From positions 1-64,000 of the forward strand of contig JARWSJ010000004.1 of NCBI GenBank assembly GCA_029906195.1: a stretch of DNA of 64,000 bases, read 5' to 3'. Origin of the DNA: Chitinophagaceae bacterium 26-R-25 (lineage in GTDB: Bacteria > Bacteroidota > Bacteroidia > Chitinophagales > Chitinophagaceae). The translations under genes were made by a program, and so were the position numbers. Below, piece by piece: positions 46,101 to 54,844 of the stretch. Position 1 is the stretch's first letter. Every line of letters begins with the position of its first letter. The notes beneath the pieces are model-generated. The model did no database searches and was not told where the DNA came from. It saw only the letters and a program-made list of their open reading frames with translations.

Positions 46101-46290
46101 AACCGCAAGCGGTGCTGGTGCTGAAGGAAGAAAGGTAATGGGTATGGCGGTGTTTTCAGGAATGATTGCGGCCACAGTGATGAGCGTACTGCTGGTGCCT
46201 GCATTCTTTGTGTTGATTGAAAGAAAGAAGAAGAAGGAGGCTGCTGCACCGACAACCAGTGGCGAATCGCATCCGCCGCCCGCGCATTAA
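43132..46290 (+). CDS. RND multidrug efflux pump, HAE1 (AcrB-like) inner-membrane subunit
   Basis: This 1052-residue protein has the HAE1 start FFIRRPIFAMVLSILMVVLG and ISQYPEITPPMVQVNATYNGA. It has two repeats of one TM helix, a large periplasmic loop and five further TM helices. The proton-relay motif GLVVDDAIVVVE in TM4 (the two Asp near 405) and the second-half VMLIGLNAKNAILIVEFAK in TM10 are intact. The C-terminus ends in a short Lys/Pro-rich tail. The protein expels drugs, dyes, bile-like or toxic compounds by proton antiport. It lies 139 bases after its adaptor. Confidence 0.96.
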   Translation: MSEFFIRRPIFAMVLSILMVVLGILVVKGIPISQYPEITPPMVQVNATYNGANSVNMEQTVATPIEQQVNGVERMLYMRSVNANDGTMRLEVSFEVGTNLDNANMLTQNRVALANPFLPPEVTAMGVSVKKSLTFPLMLVSLSSPKNTYDSKFLNNYGFINVVDELKRINGVGDVSVFGGSEYAMRIWIRPDDLSRYKLTVQDVINKLKEQNLIKPGGSFGAEPAPKGVQNTYTAMLQSRLVTEEQFGKIILKANENGALVRMSDVARIELGTENYTMTSRINSSAASTIAVYQIPGSNALAVAEAVKKRMHELEERFPVDMKMDISLDTTLAVTEGINEIMHTLFEAVVLVILVVFIFLQDWRATLIPLLTVPVSLIGTFIVFPLLGFSINTLSLLGLVLAIGLVVDDAIVVVEAVMHHIEHGKSPKEATSIAMKEVGGPVIAIAVILAAVFIPVAFTGGITGRLYQQFAITIAISVLFSAFNALTLSPALAALLLKPQGQKKGLLAKFFAAFNRFFDKFTNGYVGIAKFFARKLVITMIVLIGIVVGTVALGKAIPTGFVPEEDQGWFLISTMLPDAASLQRTDDVTKRVEAILKNIPEIELYTTVNGNNLLNNTVSPNSATFFITLKPWHDRHKTALDLVQEINAICMKEVSQATVLAVGPPPIIGLGNGNGFSMMLQDRAGNSPQYLAAQAQRFIAEASKRKEIGKVYTLFRANVPQKNIEVDKEKVDKLGLQLNDVNTTISSMMGGTFVNNFNQFGRQYKTYVMADQGYRMVPQDLQQFYVKNITGEMVPVGTVATVRDTTGPQYTNHFNIYRAAEIGGVPARGYSSAQALTALEEVAKQVLPQDMGYQWSNISYQEKQAEGSSGSAFLMALGFVFLILAAQYESWKLPVSVLLGTPWAVLGAFLGLFIAGITSLSYVNNIFAQIGLVMLIGLNAKNAILIVEFAKMKHEAGEHVMDAAIDGAKLRFRPILMTSLAFILGVIPLLTASGAGAEGRKVMGMAVFSGMIAATVMSVLLVPAFFVLIERKKKKEAAAPTTSGESHPPPAH

Positions 46291-46511
46291 TTTGAAAATT
46301 TGAAAATTTGAAAATTGGGTAGGGGCGAATCGCATTCGCCCATCGCATAACCCGAAGTTTGAAAATAAAAAGAAATTGAAAATAGGATGGAATTGAAAAT
46401 TGAAATTGAAGAAAAGCTGGTTTCTAAGACTTATCGTGGCTTTGCACCGGATGAATTCTTAATACTTAATTCCTAATTCTTAATTGTCAACCGACGATTT
46501 TGTAATAGACA
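46291..46511. repeat. Gap of micro-repeats between pump and channel genes
   Basis: A tandem word TTTGAAAA (three copies, 46291-46314) is followed by the palindrome GGGCGAATCGCATTCGCCC (46323-46341, second copy of the dispersed palindrome at 27653). Degenerate TTGAAAATTGAAAT words run to about 46410, and then TTAATTCCTAATTCTTAATT lies near 46462-46485. No coding was seen. Confidence 0.6.
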
Positions 46512-47891
46512 ATGAAAACAAAACATGCATATCTTTTTCTCGCTGTCATACTGCTCTCCGTGAGTTGTATGGTGGGCAAGAAGTATCAAAAGCCAACAGC
46601 GCCTGCTAACATTTCTTATAGAGATTCATTAGCGACGGACACAATGCCGTTGGCGAAATGGTTTGATGTTTATAAGGACTCTGCCCTTGCAGCGATGATT
46701 AAAACTACCCTCGACAGCAACCGCGATCTGCTTACAGCCGCAGCACGGGTTGAAGAAGCACGTACACAAACTGCTGTTGTAAAAGCAAATGCGTTGCCTC
46801 AGTTTGGGTACTCCGCACAAGCTGGCGGTGGCCATGCAGGTTCCTCTGCAAAAGAGATTGCCGCAGGTATTGAAGGCGGACTGATCAATGCCTTTGGCGT
46901 CTTGAACTGGGAGCTTGACATATGGGGTAAGTTAAGGCATAACACGAGATCATTCCAGGCACAGTTTCTCGCATCAGTGAACAATAGAAATGCATTGCAG
47001 GTGAGCCTTGTGTCCGAAGTTGCAACAGATTATTTTTTACTGCGCGATCTTGATAACAGATTATACATCGCGCAACAAACTCTTGAAAATAGAAAAGAAC
47101 GCACGAATATCATATCTCAGAGATTTGACAAAGGTTATGTACCGGAGCTCGATAAATTACAGGCACAGCAGCAGGAAGCAATTGCAGCAGCAACCATTCC
47201 AAGCATTCAACGTGCAATTGTGCAAACAGAAAATGCCATCCGTCTTTTGATGGGCCAAGGGCCGGGCAGAGTTTCAAGAGGCTATAGCAATTTTGACCAG
47301 ACACTTTCTCCGGATATTCCTGTAGGCTTACCTTCTCAATTGCTTGAAAGAAGACCGGATATCATTGCAGCAGAAAAAAACCTGGAGGCACAGTTTGAAC
47401 AAATTGGCGTGGCACAGGCAAACCGTTTTCCAACAATTAGTTTAACAGGTATCCTGGGATTTGCAAGCCCTCAGCTAAGTTCATTCATTGATGCAAAAGG
47501 TTTTGTGGCGAATGGCTTTGGCAATATTACCGGTCCGATTTTTCAATTCAATCAAAGGAAAAATTTAGTGGAAGTAGAAAAGAGACGTACTGAACAAGTA
47601 TCCTATCAATATCAACAAACGGTGCTTGCTGCCTTTGGTGATGTAGATAACGCACTGAATAATTATAAAACCTTTAGTGAGGAATACGAACAAAGAAGAT
47701 TTCAAGTGGAGGTGGCTAGCAAGGCACTCACTTTATCTAAAGCAAGATATGACTTCGGTTATACTTCTTACATTGAAGTAATACTAATGGAGAATAATCT
47801 GTTCGACGCGCAACTGGATGCCTCACAAGCATTGCAGGGCAAACTTAATTCGATCGTGTTGTTGTACAAGTCCCTTGGTGGAGGATGGTAA
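46512..47891 (+). CDS. Outer-membrane efflux channel lipoprotein (TolC/OprM, NodT-type)
   Basis: This 459-residue protein is a lipoprotein with leader ending LLSVSC (Cys19) and then MVGKKYQKPTAP, typical of NodT-type factors. Two OEP repeats are visible: one begins with LAAMIKTTLDSNRDLLTAAARVEEARTQ (about 63-90), the other with RRPDIIAAEKNLEAQFEQIGVAQANRFPTISL (about 278-310). The protein trimerises to give the outer-membrane exit duct of the RND pump. It is the third gene of the operon. Confidence 0.94.
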   Translation: MKTKHAYLFLAVILLSVSCMVGKKYQKPTAPANISYRDSLATDTMPLAKWFDVYKDSALAAMIKTTLDSNRDLLTAAARVEEARTQTAVVKANALPQFGYSAQAGGGHAGSSAKEIAAGIEGGLINAFGVLNWELDIWGKLRHNTRSFQAQFLASVNNRNALQVSLVSEVATDYFLLRDLDNRLYIAQQTLENRKERTNIISQRFDKGYVPELDKLQAQQQEAIAAATIPSIQRAIVQTENAIRLLMGQGPGRVSRGYSNFDQTLSPDIPVGLPSQLLERRPDIIAAEKNLEAQFEQIGVAQANRFPTISLTGILGFASPQLSSFIDAKGFVANGFGNITGPIFQFNQRKNLVEVEKRRTEQVSYQYQQTVLAAFGDVDNALNNYKTFSEEYEQRRFQVEVASKALTLSKARYDFGYTSYIEVILMENNLFDAQLDASQALQGKLNSIVLLYKSLGGGW

Positions 47892-47900
47892 AAAACGACT

Positions 47901-48001
47901 TGTAGAGACGCATTGCATGCGTCTCTTTTAATTTTGCTGATACGTGTAAAAATGCGACAACCCCATAATGTAAAAGAGACACATTGTTATGCGTCTCTAC
48001 A
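47901..48001. repeat. Second REPIN-like pair of hairpins (GTAGAGACGCA type)
   Basis: TGTAGAGACGCA (47901-47912) is perfectly mirrored by TGCGTCTCTACA (47990-48001). Each end also forms its own hairpin (AGAGACGCATTGCATGCGTCTCT with T run; AGAGACACATTGTTATGCGTCTCT). The first hairpin also works as a terminator for the efflux operon. It has a structure like the 18.9-22.8 kb elements but an unrelated sequence. Confidence 0.7.
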
Positions 48002-48137
48002 GAAGGTTCGAAATTATTTGTAACATATATTTTATCGGCCACCCTTAGTGAAGCTTAGTGTCCTTAGTGTCTTAGTGGTAAATTGTTCAACGACACGTTC
48101 ACGACTTTCGTACATCGTACCCTGTACTCCGTACATC

Positions 48138-49277
48138 TCAAAATGCTTCTGCAAAATTGATATAGAACCCGCTGATTCCTCCCGGGCCAAAGCCCATATC
48201 AAAACGCATATTGGTATCATGTTTTGAATCTACCCTGATGCGAACACCACCACCATAAGAAAGTTTGAAACCGTTAATAGCAAGATTGCTGTATTTATCC
48301 GCCACGCGGCCGGTGCCTATCCAGGTGGTTATACCGAAAATGTTCCATACCGGCATACGATACTCAACCTGTGCATCCACCAACACTTTGTCACGGAACG
48401 CGCCCTGGTAGTAACCACGCATTTGATTATCGCCACCAAGCAACGCCAATTCATAAAATGGCACATCGCCCGAACAGTATGTAGTAGTAGCCTGTACGGC
48501 TATTACATGCCTTAACCACGGTGTAAAATATTTCCTGGCATCTAACGTGAATTTACCAAATTCATACGCACTCATAAAAGACGGCTGATATACATACACC
48601 CCCAAAATGTATGCGCCCTTGCGTGGGTTGTAGCGATTGTCCCTGCTGTCATAGGCTGCGTCTAACCCAACTCCTGCGCAAAAGCCGCCCTGGACGCCTG
48701 TTACGCTGTCCTTGATCAAAAAGCTGCCACTATCAGGACGAATATTAAAGTAGCTTGCTACATTGAATGGTATGCCGACATAAAAATCTTTTGCAACTCT
48801 TCTAAGTGTTGTCGCAGAAAATTTAAATCTCTCATACTGCACCTGTTCCGCGGTTTCCTTTGTAACATCATTACCAATACCAAAAATGTACTCAGGCTGT
48901 TTCTTGTAGTTTACATAGGCAATAACGATGTATTTGTTTTCCTTAAATACCAATTCTGTTGCAACTGAAATATTGATCCTTCCTTTTGTAGAAAACGTCA
49001 TTACCTCCGAAAGTTTTGAAGGCTTTGAAATAGTGTCTTTCTTCGATAGATTTAATACATTGAATTTTGCGAGACCAAAAACATTGCCCGCATCACTGGA
49101 ATAGGAAAAGATAGGTACAGGAATGATCTTGAAAAGCTTTTCTGCCTTTGCATTAAACTTGTCGAACTTGCTGCTGTCTTTTTTAACGACAGCACTGTCT
49201 TGCCCCGACACATCAAAGAGCCTTAGCAGAAGCAAGACCCCCACGATAAGTCGCATATGCATCCCGCTTTTATTCAT
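48138..49277 (-). CDS. Omp85/BamA-like outer-membrane barrel protein
   Basis: This 379-residue protein has a signal peptide (MRLIVGVLLLLRLFDVSGQ after the initial MNKSGMH). The body has IIPVPIFSYSSDAGNVFGLAKF at the start and GVGLDAAYDSRDNRYNPRKGAYI in the middle, typical Omp85 barrel motifs. LLGGDNQMRGYYQGAFRDK follows, containing the RGY/F-type loop conserved in the family, and it ends in a C-terminal strand with GISGFYINFAEAF. POTRA domains are absent, which places it with short surface-antigen-like members. It starts a long minus-strand series with porins. Its role (protein translocation or lipid handling) is not known. Confidence 0.82.
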   Translation of the reverse strand: MNKSGMHMRLIVGVLLLLRLFDVSGQDSAVVKKDSSKFDKFNAKAEKLFKIIPVPIFSYSSDAGNVFGLAKFNVLNLSKKDTISKPSKLSEVMTFSTKGRINISVATELVFKENKYIVIAYVNYKKQPEYIFGIGNDVTKETAEQVQYERFKFSATTLRRVAKDFYVGIPFNVASYFNIRPDSGSFLIKDSVTGVQGGFCAGVGLDAAYDSRDNRYNPRKGAYILGVYVYQPSFMSAYEFGKFTLDARKYFTPWLRHVIAVQATTTYCSGDVPFYELALLGGDNQMRGYYQGAFRDKVLVDAQVEYRMPVWNIFGITTWIGTGRVADKYSNLAINGFKLSYGGGVRIRVDSKHDTNMRFDMGFGPGGISGFYINFAEAF

Positions 49278-49440
49278 ACGGTGGAACTTGTTTATATAAT
49301 ATTTTAATGTCGGTTGCTAAAAAGCTATTTCTCAATCGTCATGTACGCCTCTTGCCAACTAAACGATATTGATATAACATTCACTTTTACAACTGAGTTT
49401 ATCCAGGTGGCCAAATACAGACATCTGGCATGCTCACACA

Positions 49441-50601
49441 TTAATCCTGATCTCCCGTTCCTGAACTTGTTGTTGATACAGGCACAGTCACCGTACTATC
49501 ATTCTGATGCGCCTTTTCCCACGCACGTACGGATACACGGGCAGCATCAAACAAGCGGGCATAATTTCCCTTTAGTAATTTGTATTTAGCCTCGGCGCTT
49601 AATTGTGCAAACAGCGGCTGATAGCTGCGATACACAGCCTGGTATTTTTCAGCATCGGGCGGAGCAACTTCATCCGTGCCAAACAAAAAGCGATCAGGGT
49701 ATTTATTAATGAGCGTAGCAGTTGCTTTAATTGTTTCCGGGGTTCTTACAATATACTTTGCCACTTCGCTCCATGAAATATCAAAGCAAACATGACTGAG
49801 CGTTGAGTCTGCCAAAAATTTATTCAGGAAAGAAATTTGGTCTTCAACGGGGTGCACGATTCTTCCCAGGCCACAGTGTGCCCAAATGATTTTTGTGTTC
49901 TTGTGTCTGCGAAACAGTTCCACAAGCTGTTTGATGAGGTAGGGATACTGGCCGGATTTTGGGAAAGGCATATCAATATCATTATGAAGAATAGACAGTA
50001 ATCCAGATTCCGCGCAGAAGTCGAGAATGCGGTCCAAGGCCGGATTAGTAAGCGATGCCACTTCGCCCGCAACTTTTGATGACACAAATTCTTTATGAAT
50101 GGAAAATTCTCCAATGCCGCTAAATACGCCGGGAAACAATAATAACACACGTTTGATGTGATCAGCTGCATACATGTCTGCAGGATTGAAGCCCGTTATC
50201 ATGGGATCAAAACGTTTTTGATCATTGGCAGACAATGAGCGATAGGTCATTGCAATGTATGCATCGGTAAAAGAATAGTAATACAACGGCGCATCGCTGG
50301 CGAGATAGTATGTAGGAGCGAAATCGCCGGTATTTGAATACGACCATTGTTGTTGCAATGGGATACCAAACAGCGTGGACCTGCCCGTGGTTGTTCCCAT
50401 AATGGAAAGAAACTTTTGTATGCTGATGCCTTCCTGCACATAATTCGTCAAGTGAAAGTGCGAATCGAAAAACAAAGCAGTGTCAGCCGCATTCTTTTTT
50501 TTCACTTGTGCGTTAAGGTTAGGGTTGACTATCGAAAAAAACAAAAACACGATGCCGGATGCAATCATGTTTACTCGCGAAAAGTGCGATGTGAACTTCA
50601 T
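49441..50601 (-). CDS. Exported amidohydrolase-family metal-dependent hydrolase
   Basis: The product is 386 residues from the ATG at 50601; a GTG at 50655 would add an 18-residue basic extension before the signal peptide MIASGIVFLFFSIVNPNLNAQ. The TIM-barrel metal motifs are present: FFDSHFHLTNY (HxH, after strand 1), SILHNDIDMPF, IIWAHCGLGRIV (His after strand 6) and FLFGTDEVAPPD (catalytic Asp). This is the amidohydrolase-2 pattern. The substrate is unknown. It would act in the periplasm. Its neighbours, a porin and a glutaminase, suggest hydrolysis of small amides or carboxylates taken up through the porins. Confidence 0.88.
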   Translation of the reverse strand: MKFTSHFSRVNMIASGIVFLFFSIVNPNLNAQVKKKNAADTALFFDSHFHLTNYVQEGISIQKFLSIMGTTTGRSTLFGIPLQQQWSYSNTGDFAPTYYLASDAPLYYYSFTDAYIAMTYRSLSANDQKRFDPMITGFNPADMYAADHIKRVLLLFPGVFSGIGEFSIHKEFVSSKVAGEVASLTNPALDRILDFCAESGLLSILHNDIDMPFPKSGQYPYLIKQLVELFRRHKNTKIIWAHCGLGRIVHPVEDQISFLNKFLADSTLSHVCFDISWSEVAKYIVRTPETIKATATLINKYPDRFLFGTDEVAPPDAEKYQAVYRSYQPLFAQLSAEAKYKLLKGNYARLFDAARVSVRAWEKAHQNDSTVTVPVSTTSSGTGDQD

Positions 50602-50650
50602 AAAACGAGTTTTTATTTTGAATAATCTCGAATTGGTTTTGCGTTTTTTC

Positions 50651-50731
50651 ACCACTAAGTCACTAAGTACACTAAGTTTTCACTAAGAGAGGTCCTTAGT
50701 GCGGCTTTAGTGTACTTAGTGACTTAGTGGT
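50651..50731. repeat. Inverted micro-repeat (ACTAAGT type)
   Basis: The 25-base arm at 50651-50675 is built from the word CACTAAGT in degenerate tandem. The arm 50707-50731 is its perfect reverse complement. A 31-base loop separates them. A one-armed relative (CTTAGTGTCCTTAGTGTCTTAGTGG) occurs at 48054-48079 in the gap after the efflux channel. Confidence 0.8.
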
Positions 50732-50762
50732 AATCTTTAAGATGCTTAGCATCTTTTCTTAT

Positions 50763-52124
50763 CTACAAAAGAATATCACTGCCAAACGTAATAGTAGTGC
50801 CGGTTTGCCCTGCTGTATACAATCCAAATGTGCCGCCGGCAGCGGATTTATATACATGTATCACTTGTCCATTGAGACGCCAGCTGCGGTTTTTTAACGG
50901 ATAAAGATTTATGCCGCCACCCACTTCCCAGGGATGTCTTTTGAATTCATCAAAGAAATAGGAATGAACTCCGTACAGAATCAGTTTCTTCGGAATGATC
51001 ATTTTATTTACCTGTAAACTGTAGCCGAAGTCATTGAGCTCACTAACTGGAAGAGGGCCATCCGCAGCGAATTTTGAAAGCTTTCTTCCGTAAAATTCTG
51101 CCTGCAGGTTGAAGCCCCGGATTTTAAAACCTGCGTCAATAGAAAACATGTTGTAGGTTGCGTTGTCTATCGTTACATTTTCGGCCAGCGCTCCCGTTTC
51201 AAAAAACAACACGCCATCAGTCATTCTTATTTGTGTGTTGTCCGGAGAAGGAGTGCCAATATTGTTAAACCTGTCTTCGCGGCTATTCACATAAGATACA
51301 CCGAAACGAGTGGCAAGCTTGTCATGATTTTCGAGATCACCGATTCCTCCACGGGGACCGAATTCACCAGTTGTAGGCATCCACCAGATCGATGCACTTT
51401 TCGCTATATTCCTTGTAAGTTTGGAAGCCTGGATGCCAAGCGTGCTAAGGTTATTGCCAAACATTACGTTATAATAAAGTTTGGGAACAACTTCTCCCGT
51501 GATCCAGAAGCCATGCGTAAAACCTCCGCGCAAAGCGTCTTCACCCATCGTTCTGTCTGTTGATGAATAGAAAGGAAAGCTTCCCTGCATTGAGCGAACT
51601 GAAAGATTGGGGCCAACACCTAAACCGAACCGAAGGTGCTTGTTAACCTTGTACTGCATGTTACCATAGATAAGGGTTTGTTGCGTGGTAAACACCGTCC
51701 AAACAGTGGCTGTATAAGTAAACTTCGGTGTACCCAACCAGCCAGAAAACCAGATCATACTACGGTGCCAGTAGAAATCGTTTCGACCTGTAAAATCATG
51801 CGGTCTTCCTAAATGATCCTCCCATGTTTGTGTGCCAGGCATTTGATTCAGGTAGCGTGCCATCGCATAAAGGCTAATGTTCAGCGTGCCGAATTTTGTT
51901 CGCACCAAATCAAATCCGCGTCCTGGTGTAAACTCTCCGCTTGCATAGTTTGTATAGGCGCTGTCATTGTTAATTAATCCCCGCTTGATCATTACCGTTC
52001 CATTCACTTGCGTGTCGAGTACGGGAGTGTCATTTTGTGCAAACAAATGATTGGACAAGACAAGTAAGGATATTGTCAGGATAAGGAACGATTTTATGAG
52101 AGCACGCTTTATAGTCATGTTCAT
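50763..52124 (-). CDS. Outer-membrane porin-like protein
   Basis: This 453-residue protein has a signal peptide (about 8-30, ending LFAQ). The body has long amphipathic strands with aromatic/glycine spacing and short turns (FWITGEVVPKLYYNVMFGNNL, NMFSIDAGFKIRGFNLQAEFYGRKL, LILYGVHSYFFDEFKRHPWEVGGGINLYPL). It ends with a strand TTITFGSDILL. This fits a porin of the phosphate-selective OprP-like/carbohydrate type, but the exact family was not recognised. It is grouped with an amidohydrolase and a glutaminase on the minus strand. Confidence 0.78.
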   Translation of the reverse strand: MNMTIKRALIKSFLILTISLLVLSNHLFAQNDTPVLDTQVNGTVMIKRGLINNDSAYTNYASGEFTPGRGFDLVRTKFGTLNISLYAMARYLNQMPGTQTWEDHLGRPHDFTGRNDFYWHRSMIWFSGWLGTPKFTYTATVWTVFTTQQTLIYGNMQYKVNKHLRFGLGVGPNLSVRSMQGSFPFYSSTDRTMGEDALRGGFTHGFWITGEVVPKLYYNVMFGNNLSTLGIQASKLTRNIAKSASIWWMPTTGEFGPRGGIGDLENHDKLATRFGVSYVNSREDRFNNIGTPSPDNTQIRMTDGVLFFETGALAENVTIDNATYNMFSIDAGFKIRGFNLQAEFYGRKLSKFAADGPLPVSELNDFGYSLQVNKMIIPKKLILYGVHSYFFDEFKRHPWEVGGGINLYPLKNRSWRLNGQVIHVYKSAAGGTFGLYTAGQTGTTITFGSDILL

Positions 52125-52156
52125 TCGTTGTTTGGTTATTGGCAGAGGGTTTAACC

Positions 52157-52277
52157 AATTAATAATTAATAATTAAGAATTAATAGGTGCAGCATTCATC
52201 TTTTTTTATCAATCATTGTGTGTTCGAATAATGTTCAGACTGACTCCCTATTAATTGTTAATTATTAATTATTAATT
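52157..52277. repeat. Inverted micro-repeat (TTAATAAT type)
   Basis: The arm 52157-52187 is AATTAATAATTAATAATTAA and then GAATTAATAGG. The arm 52247-52277 is its reverse complement with one mismatch over 31 bases. The loop is about 59 bases. The right arm overlaps the stop codon of the glutaminase gene. Confidence 0.8.
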
Positions 52278-53319
52278 ACTTCTTGGGTTCGATCAAGAAC
52301 GGATCAACCTTTAGTTGTTCTACCACATATTTGATCACTTTTTGCGCCTTCACGCTATTGCCTGCTGCATCAAGTGGAGGGGATACAACGGCAATGCCGA
52401 ATTTGCCAGGACATACGGCGAGCAATCCACCACCGACGCCACTTTTAGCAGGCAGGCCTGAGTTGAAGTACCAAATGCCGGAATCATCATATAGTCCCGC
52501 TGTTGCCATAACAGGCAATGTGTATTGCACCGTTTGCGGTGAAACAATTTTTTTCTTCGTAACAGGGTTAACACCTCCATTTGCAAGTGTTGCAGCCATA
52601 GTTGCAAGGTCCTTTGCGTTTACATTGATAGCGCATTGCTTTGTGTAAATGTCTGTTGCCTGAACAGGATCAAAGTACATGCGACCATATGCTAAAAGCA
52701 GATGGGCTATGGCCTGGTTGCGAAGATTGTCTCCAGCTTCGCTTACATAAACAGGTTGGTTAACTGTCAATTGACGTCCCGCGAAATCGCTTTGTTTTTG
52801 CAGAATGCTTTTCCATTTTGCCGCAGAGTCAGCACCTGCCACAAGGCTCGTTGCTGCAATAGCGCCAGGGTTTACCATTGGATTGATTTCTTTTCCTTTT
52901 TGCAGTTCGATAGCAACGATAGAATTAAAACGAACGCCTGTTGCGTCTACGCCGATTTTATCCTGAATGGCCTGGGGACCCAGCTCTTCCAGTACCTGCG
53001 CCATCACAAAAACCTTCGATACACTTTGTATAGACACCATAGAACCGATGTCTCCTTTTGTATATACAGTGCCATCAGTAGTGACTAACGCAATGCCGAA
53101 AATATTTGGATCAACATTCGCCAGCTCTTTGATGTAGTCGGCATTCTTGCCTTCCTTTATATCTTTAAATTTGTTGTAAGCTTCATCAAGCAACCGTTCT
53201 ATAGTTGCTTTTGAAAGATCAGTTTTTGTTTGCGCAATGCAAACTATGTTTCCCATAAACGTCACCAACAAAGAGAAGATGACAGCTTTATAAATTGACA
53301 TGCGATGTGATTTTTTCAT
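52276..53319 (-). CDS. glsA: Exported glutaminase
   Basis: This 347-residue protein starts from the ATG at 53319; a TTG at 53364 is less likely. It has a signal peptide (VIFSLLVTFMGNIVCIAQ), unlike the cytoplasmic E. coli enzymes. The glutaminase A fold is related to serine beta-lactamases. The catalytic Ser and Lys are in MVSIQSVSKVFVMAQVLEELG (SxxK), followed by NPMVNPGAIAATSLVAG, NQAIAHLLLAYGRMY and a late GGLLAVCPGKFGIAVVSPPLD. The enzyme converts glutamine to glutamate and ammonia. Placed between two porins it would act in the periplasm to use extracellular glutamine. Confidence 0.93.
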   Translation of the reverse strand: MKKSHRMSIYKAVIFSLLVTFMGNIVCIAQTKTDLSKATIERLLDEAYNKFKDIKEGKNADYIKELANVDPNIFGIALVTTDGTVYTKGDIGSMVSIQSVSKVFVMAQVLEELGPQAIQDKIGVDATGVRFNSIVAIELQKGKEINPMVNPGAIAATSLVAGADSAAKWKSILQKQSDFAGRQLTVNQPVYVSEAGDNLRNQAIAHLLLAYGRMYFDPVQATDIYTKQCAINVNAKDLATMAATLANGGVNPVTKKKIVSPQTVQYTLPVMATAGLYDDSGIWYFNSGLPAKSGVGGGLLAVCPGKFGIAVVSPPLDAAGNSVKAQKVIKYVVEQLKVDPFLIEPKK

Positions 53320-53402
53320 TGTAAAATATTTTTCTAATTGAAAATTGAAAGCTGGAAGTTGCAAGTAGAAGTCCTAACGCAAAACTTATAACTCATAATT
53401 CA

Positions 53403-54617
53403 CTACTTTCTATAAAACGTTTGCGAGAAATTGTATTTAAAAGAAAACTGCAATTTGGTTATATCGGTTTTCCAGCCATCATTGTAATTCTCTCTGTGTC
53501 CCCATTGCAGCTCCACGCCGGCCATTACGTTTTTTGCAGGATACCAAAGAAGGTTACCAATCGCATATTGTCCCCTGTGAAATTCATTGGCATTTTGTGC
53601 GTCAGAATTGGTAATGTCTTCAGATGAATAACCAAGGGAAGAGCTGAACTTTTCGTTCCAATTGTGATCAACAAAAGCTGTGATACCGAGTACTGGAAGT
53701 GCTTTTCCTAAAAGAGGAGTGACTGTATTGCCCGGATTGTTTTTAACGCCAATATCTACAGGAGCGTCATTCATGTAGTTTTCAATTCCTTCGCCGTAGA
53801 CTACTCCAAGGCGAAAAGTAGTATTCTTGCCAGCTTTAATGTTAGAGGTAAGATTCAATCCCCAACCTAAAGCATCGCCACTGAAATTGTATTGATCATT
53901 GTTTTGGTCTTCCCATTTGATGTACCGCAGAATGCCCGCCAACTCTACATAGCCCCATTTAAATGCCTTGCGATATTCTGCGGAGAAATCAGGCAAAGGA
54001 AATCTTGGATTAACTCCCTGCAATTCCACGCGACCGGCATACTTGCCCTGGTCAGCACTGGCACCTGGTCTTTCAAGTGCAAATGTTAGTTTGTTATCTC
54101 CCTGGATGGGCATGTACCTGATCTGTACATTTCTAAATAATGGCATTCCAACGGGTCCCCAGTATTCAAGAGTGTTAGGAAAAACATCAATGTCCATGAA
54201 CGGACTCCAGTATTGACCAACGCCAAATTTTCCCAACTCTGCATATGCATGGCGCAATCTGAATGTTGTTTGCCCTGCGTCTACACCCGTACCAAACATC
54301 TCAAACTCAAAGGTCGTTTTCAGTTCTCCCAGAGCAGTTTGAAAATAGTTTTTAAAACCAAGTCTTGTTTGCCTTACAGAAAAATAAACGTTGCCGTTTG
54401 TGCCATATTGATTTTTGTAAGAAGGAAGTTTTGTTGTTCGAATTACATCGTACCAGTCCGGGTCTATCTGGTTGAAATTATAACCGACATCGGCCTGTAT
54501 GGCGCCATATATCTCCATGGTTTTTTGTTGTTCATCCTGCGCCATCAATTTGCCGGTGATAAGCAGCAGTGCAGTAAACAACAGAAGGACGCTGGATTTT
54601 TTTTGTAAGCGGTTCAT
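53403..54617 (-). CDS. DcaP-like outer-membrane porin
   Basis: This 404-residue protein has a signal peptide (1-26, ending LMAQ). The mature start MEIYGAIQADVGYNFNQIDPDW is typical of trimeric DcaP-like porins, as are VYFSVRQTRLGFKNYF and the strand-rich body with RLRHAYAELGKFGVGQYWSPFMD. The C-terminal strand is FSFKYNFSQTFYRK. DcaP-like porins pass dicarboxylates and small anionic compounds, which fits glutamate or amide uptake with the neighbouring glutaminase. Confidence 0.85.
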   Translation of the reverse strand: MNRLQKKSSVLLLFTALLLITGKLMAQDEQQKTMEIYGAIQADVGYNFNQIDPDWYDVIRTTKLPSYKNQYGTNGNVYFSVRQTRLGFKNYFQTALGELKTTFEFEMFGTGVDAGQTTFRLRHAYAELGKFGVGQYWSPFMDIDVFPNTLEYWGPVGMPLFRNVQIRYMPIQGDNKLTFALERPGASADQGKYAGRVELQGVNPRFPLPDFSAEYRKAFKWGYVELAGILRYIKWEDQNNDQYNFSGDALGWGLNLTSNIKAGKNTTFRLGVVYGEGIENYMNDAPVDIGVKNNPGNTVTPLLGKALPVLGITAFVDHNWNEKFSSSLGYSSEDITNSDAQNANEFHRGQYAIGNLLWYPAKNVMAGVELQWGHRENYNDGWKTDITKLQFSFKYNFSQTFYRK

Positions 54618-54844
54618 AAAATTGCAATTTGTATTGGGAAATAGTTCTTCAATTGTGATACACTACTAAGGCGAGCTGTCGGGGAGTTTACAAAAAGGAT
54701 AATTGAATAAACCAAAAGTAGACGCTGAGTGTTGAAATAGAGAGGTGCATTTTACTTTACGGTTACATCTCATTGCTGTTTACGGTAAACTGTTACCACC
54801 TTTTTTTTTGAGTTTATTTTCATAATCAAAATGCATACACAAGC

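Noticed and set aside
49314-49589. 91-codon plus-strand frame between the Omp85-like and amidohydrolase genes
   Set aside because: It overlaps the end of the amidohydrolase gene on the other strand, and the translation shows no signal or domain.
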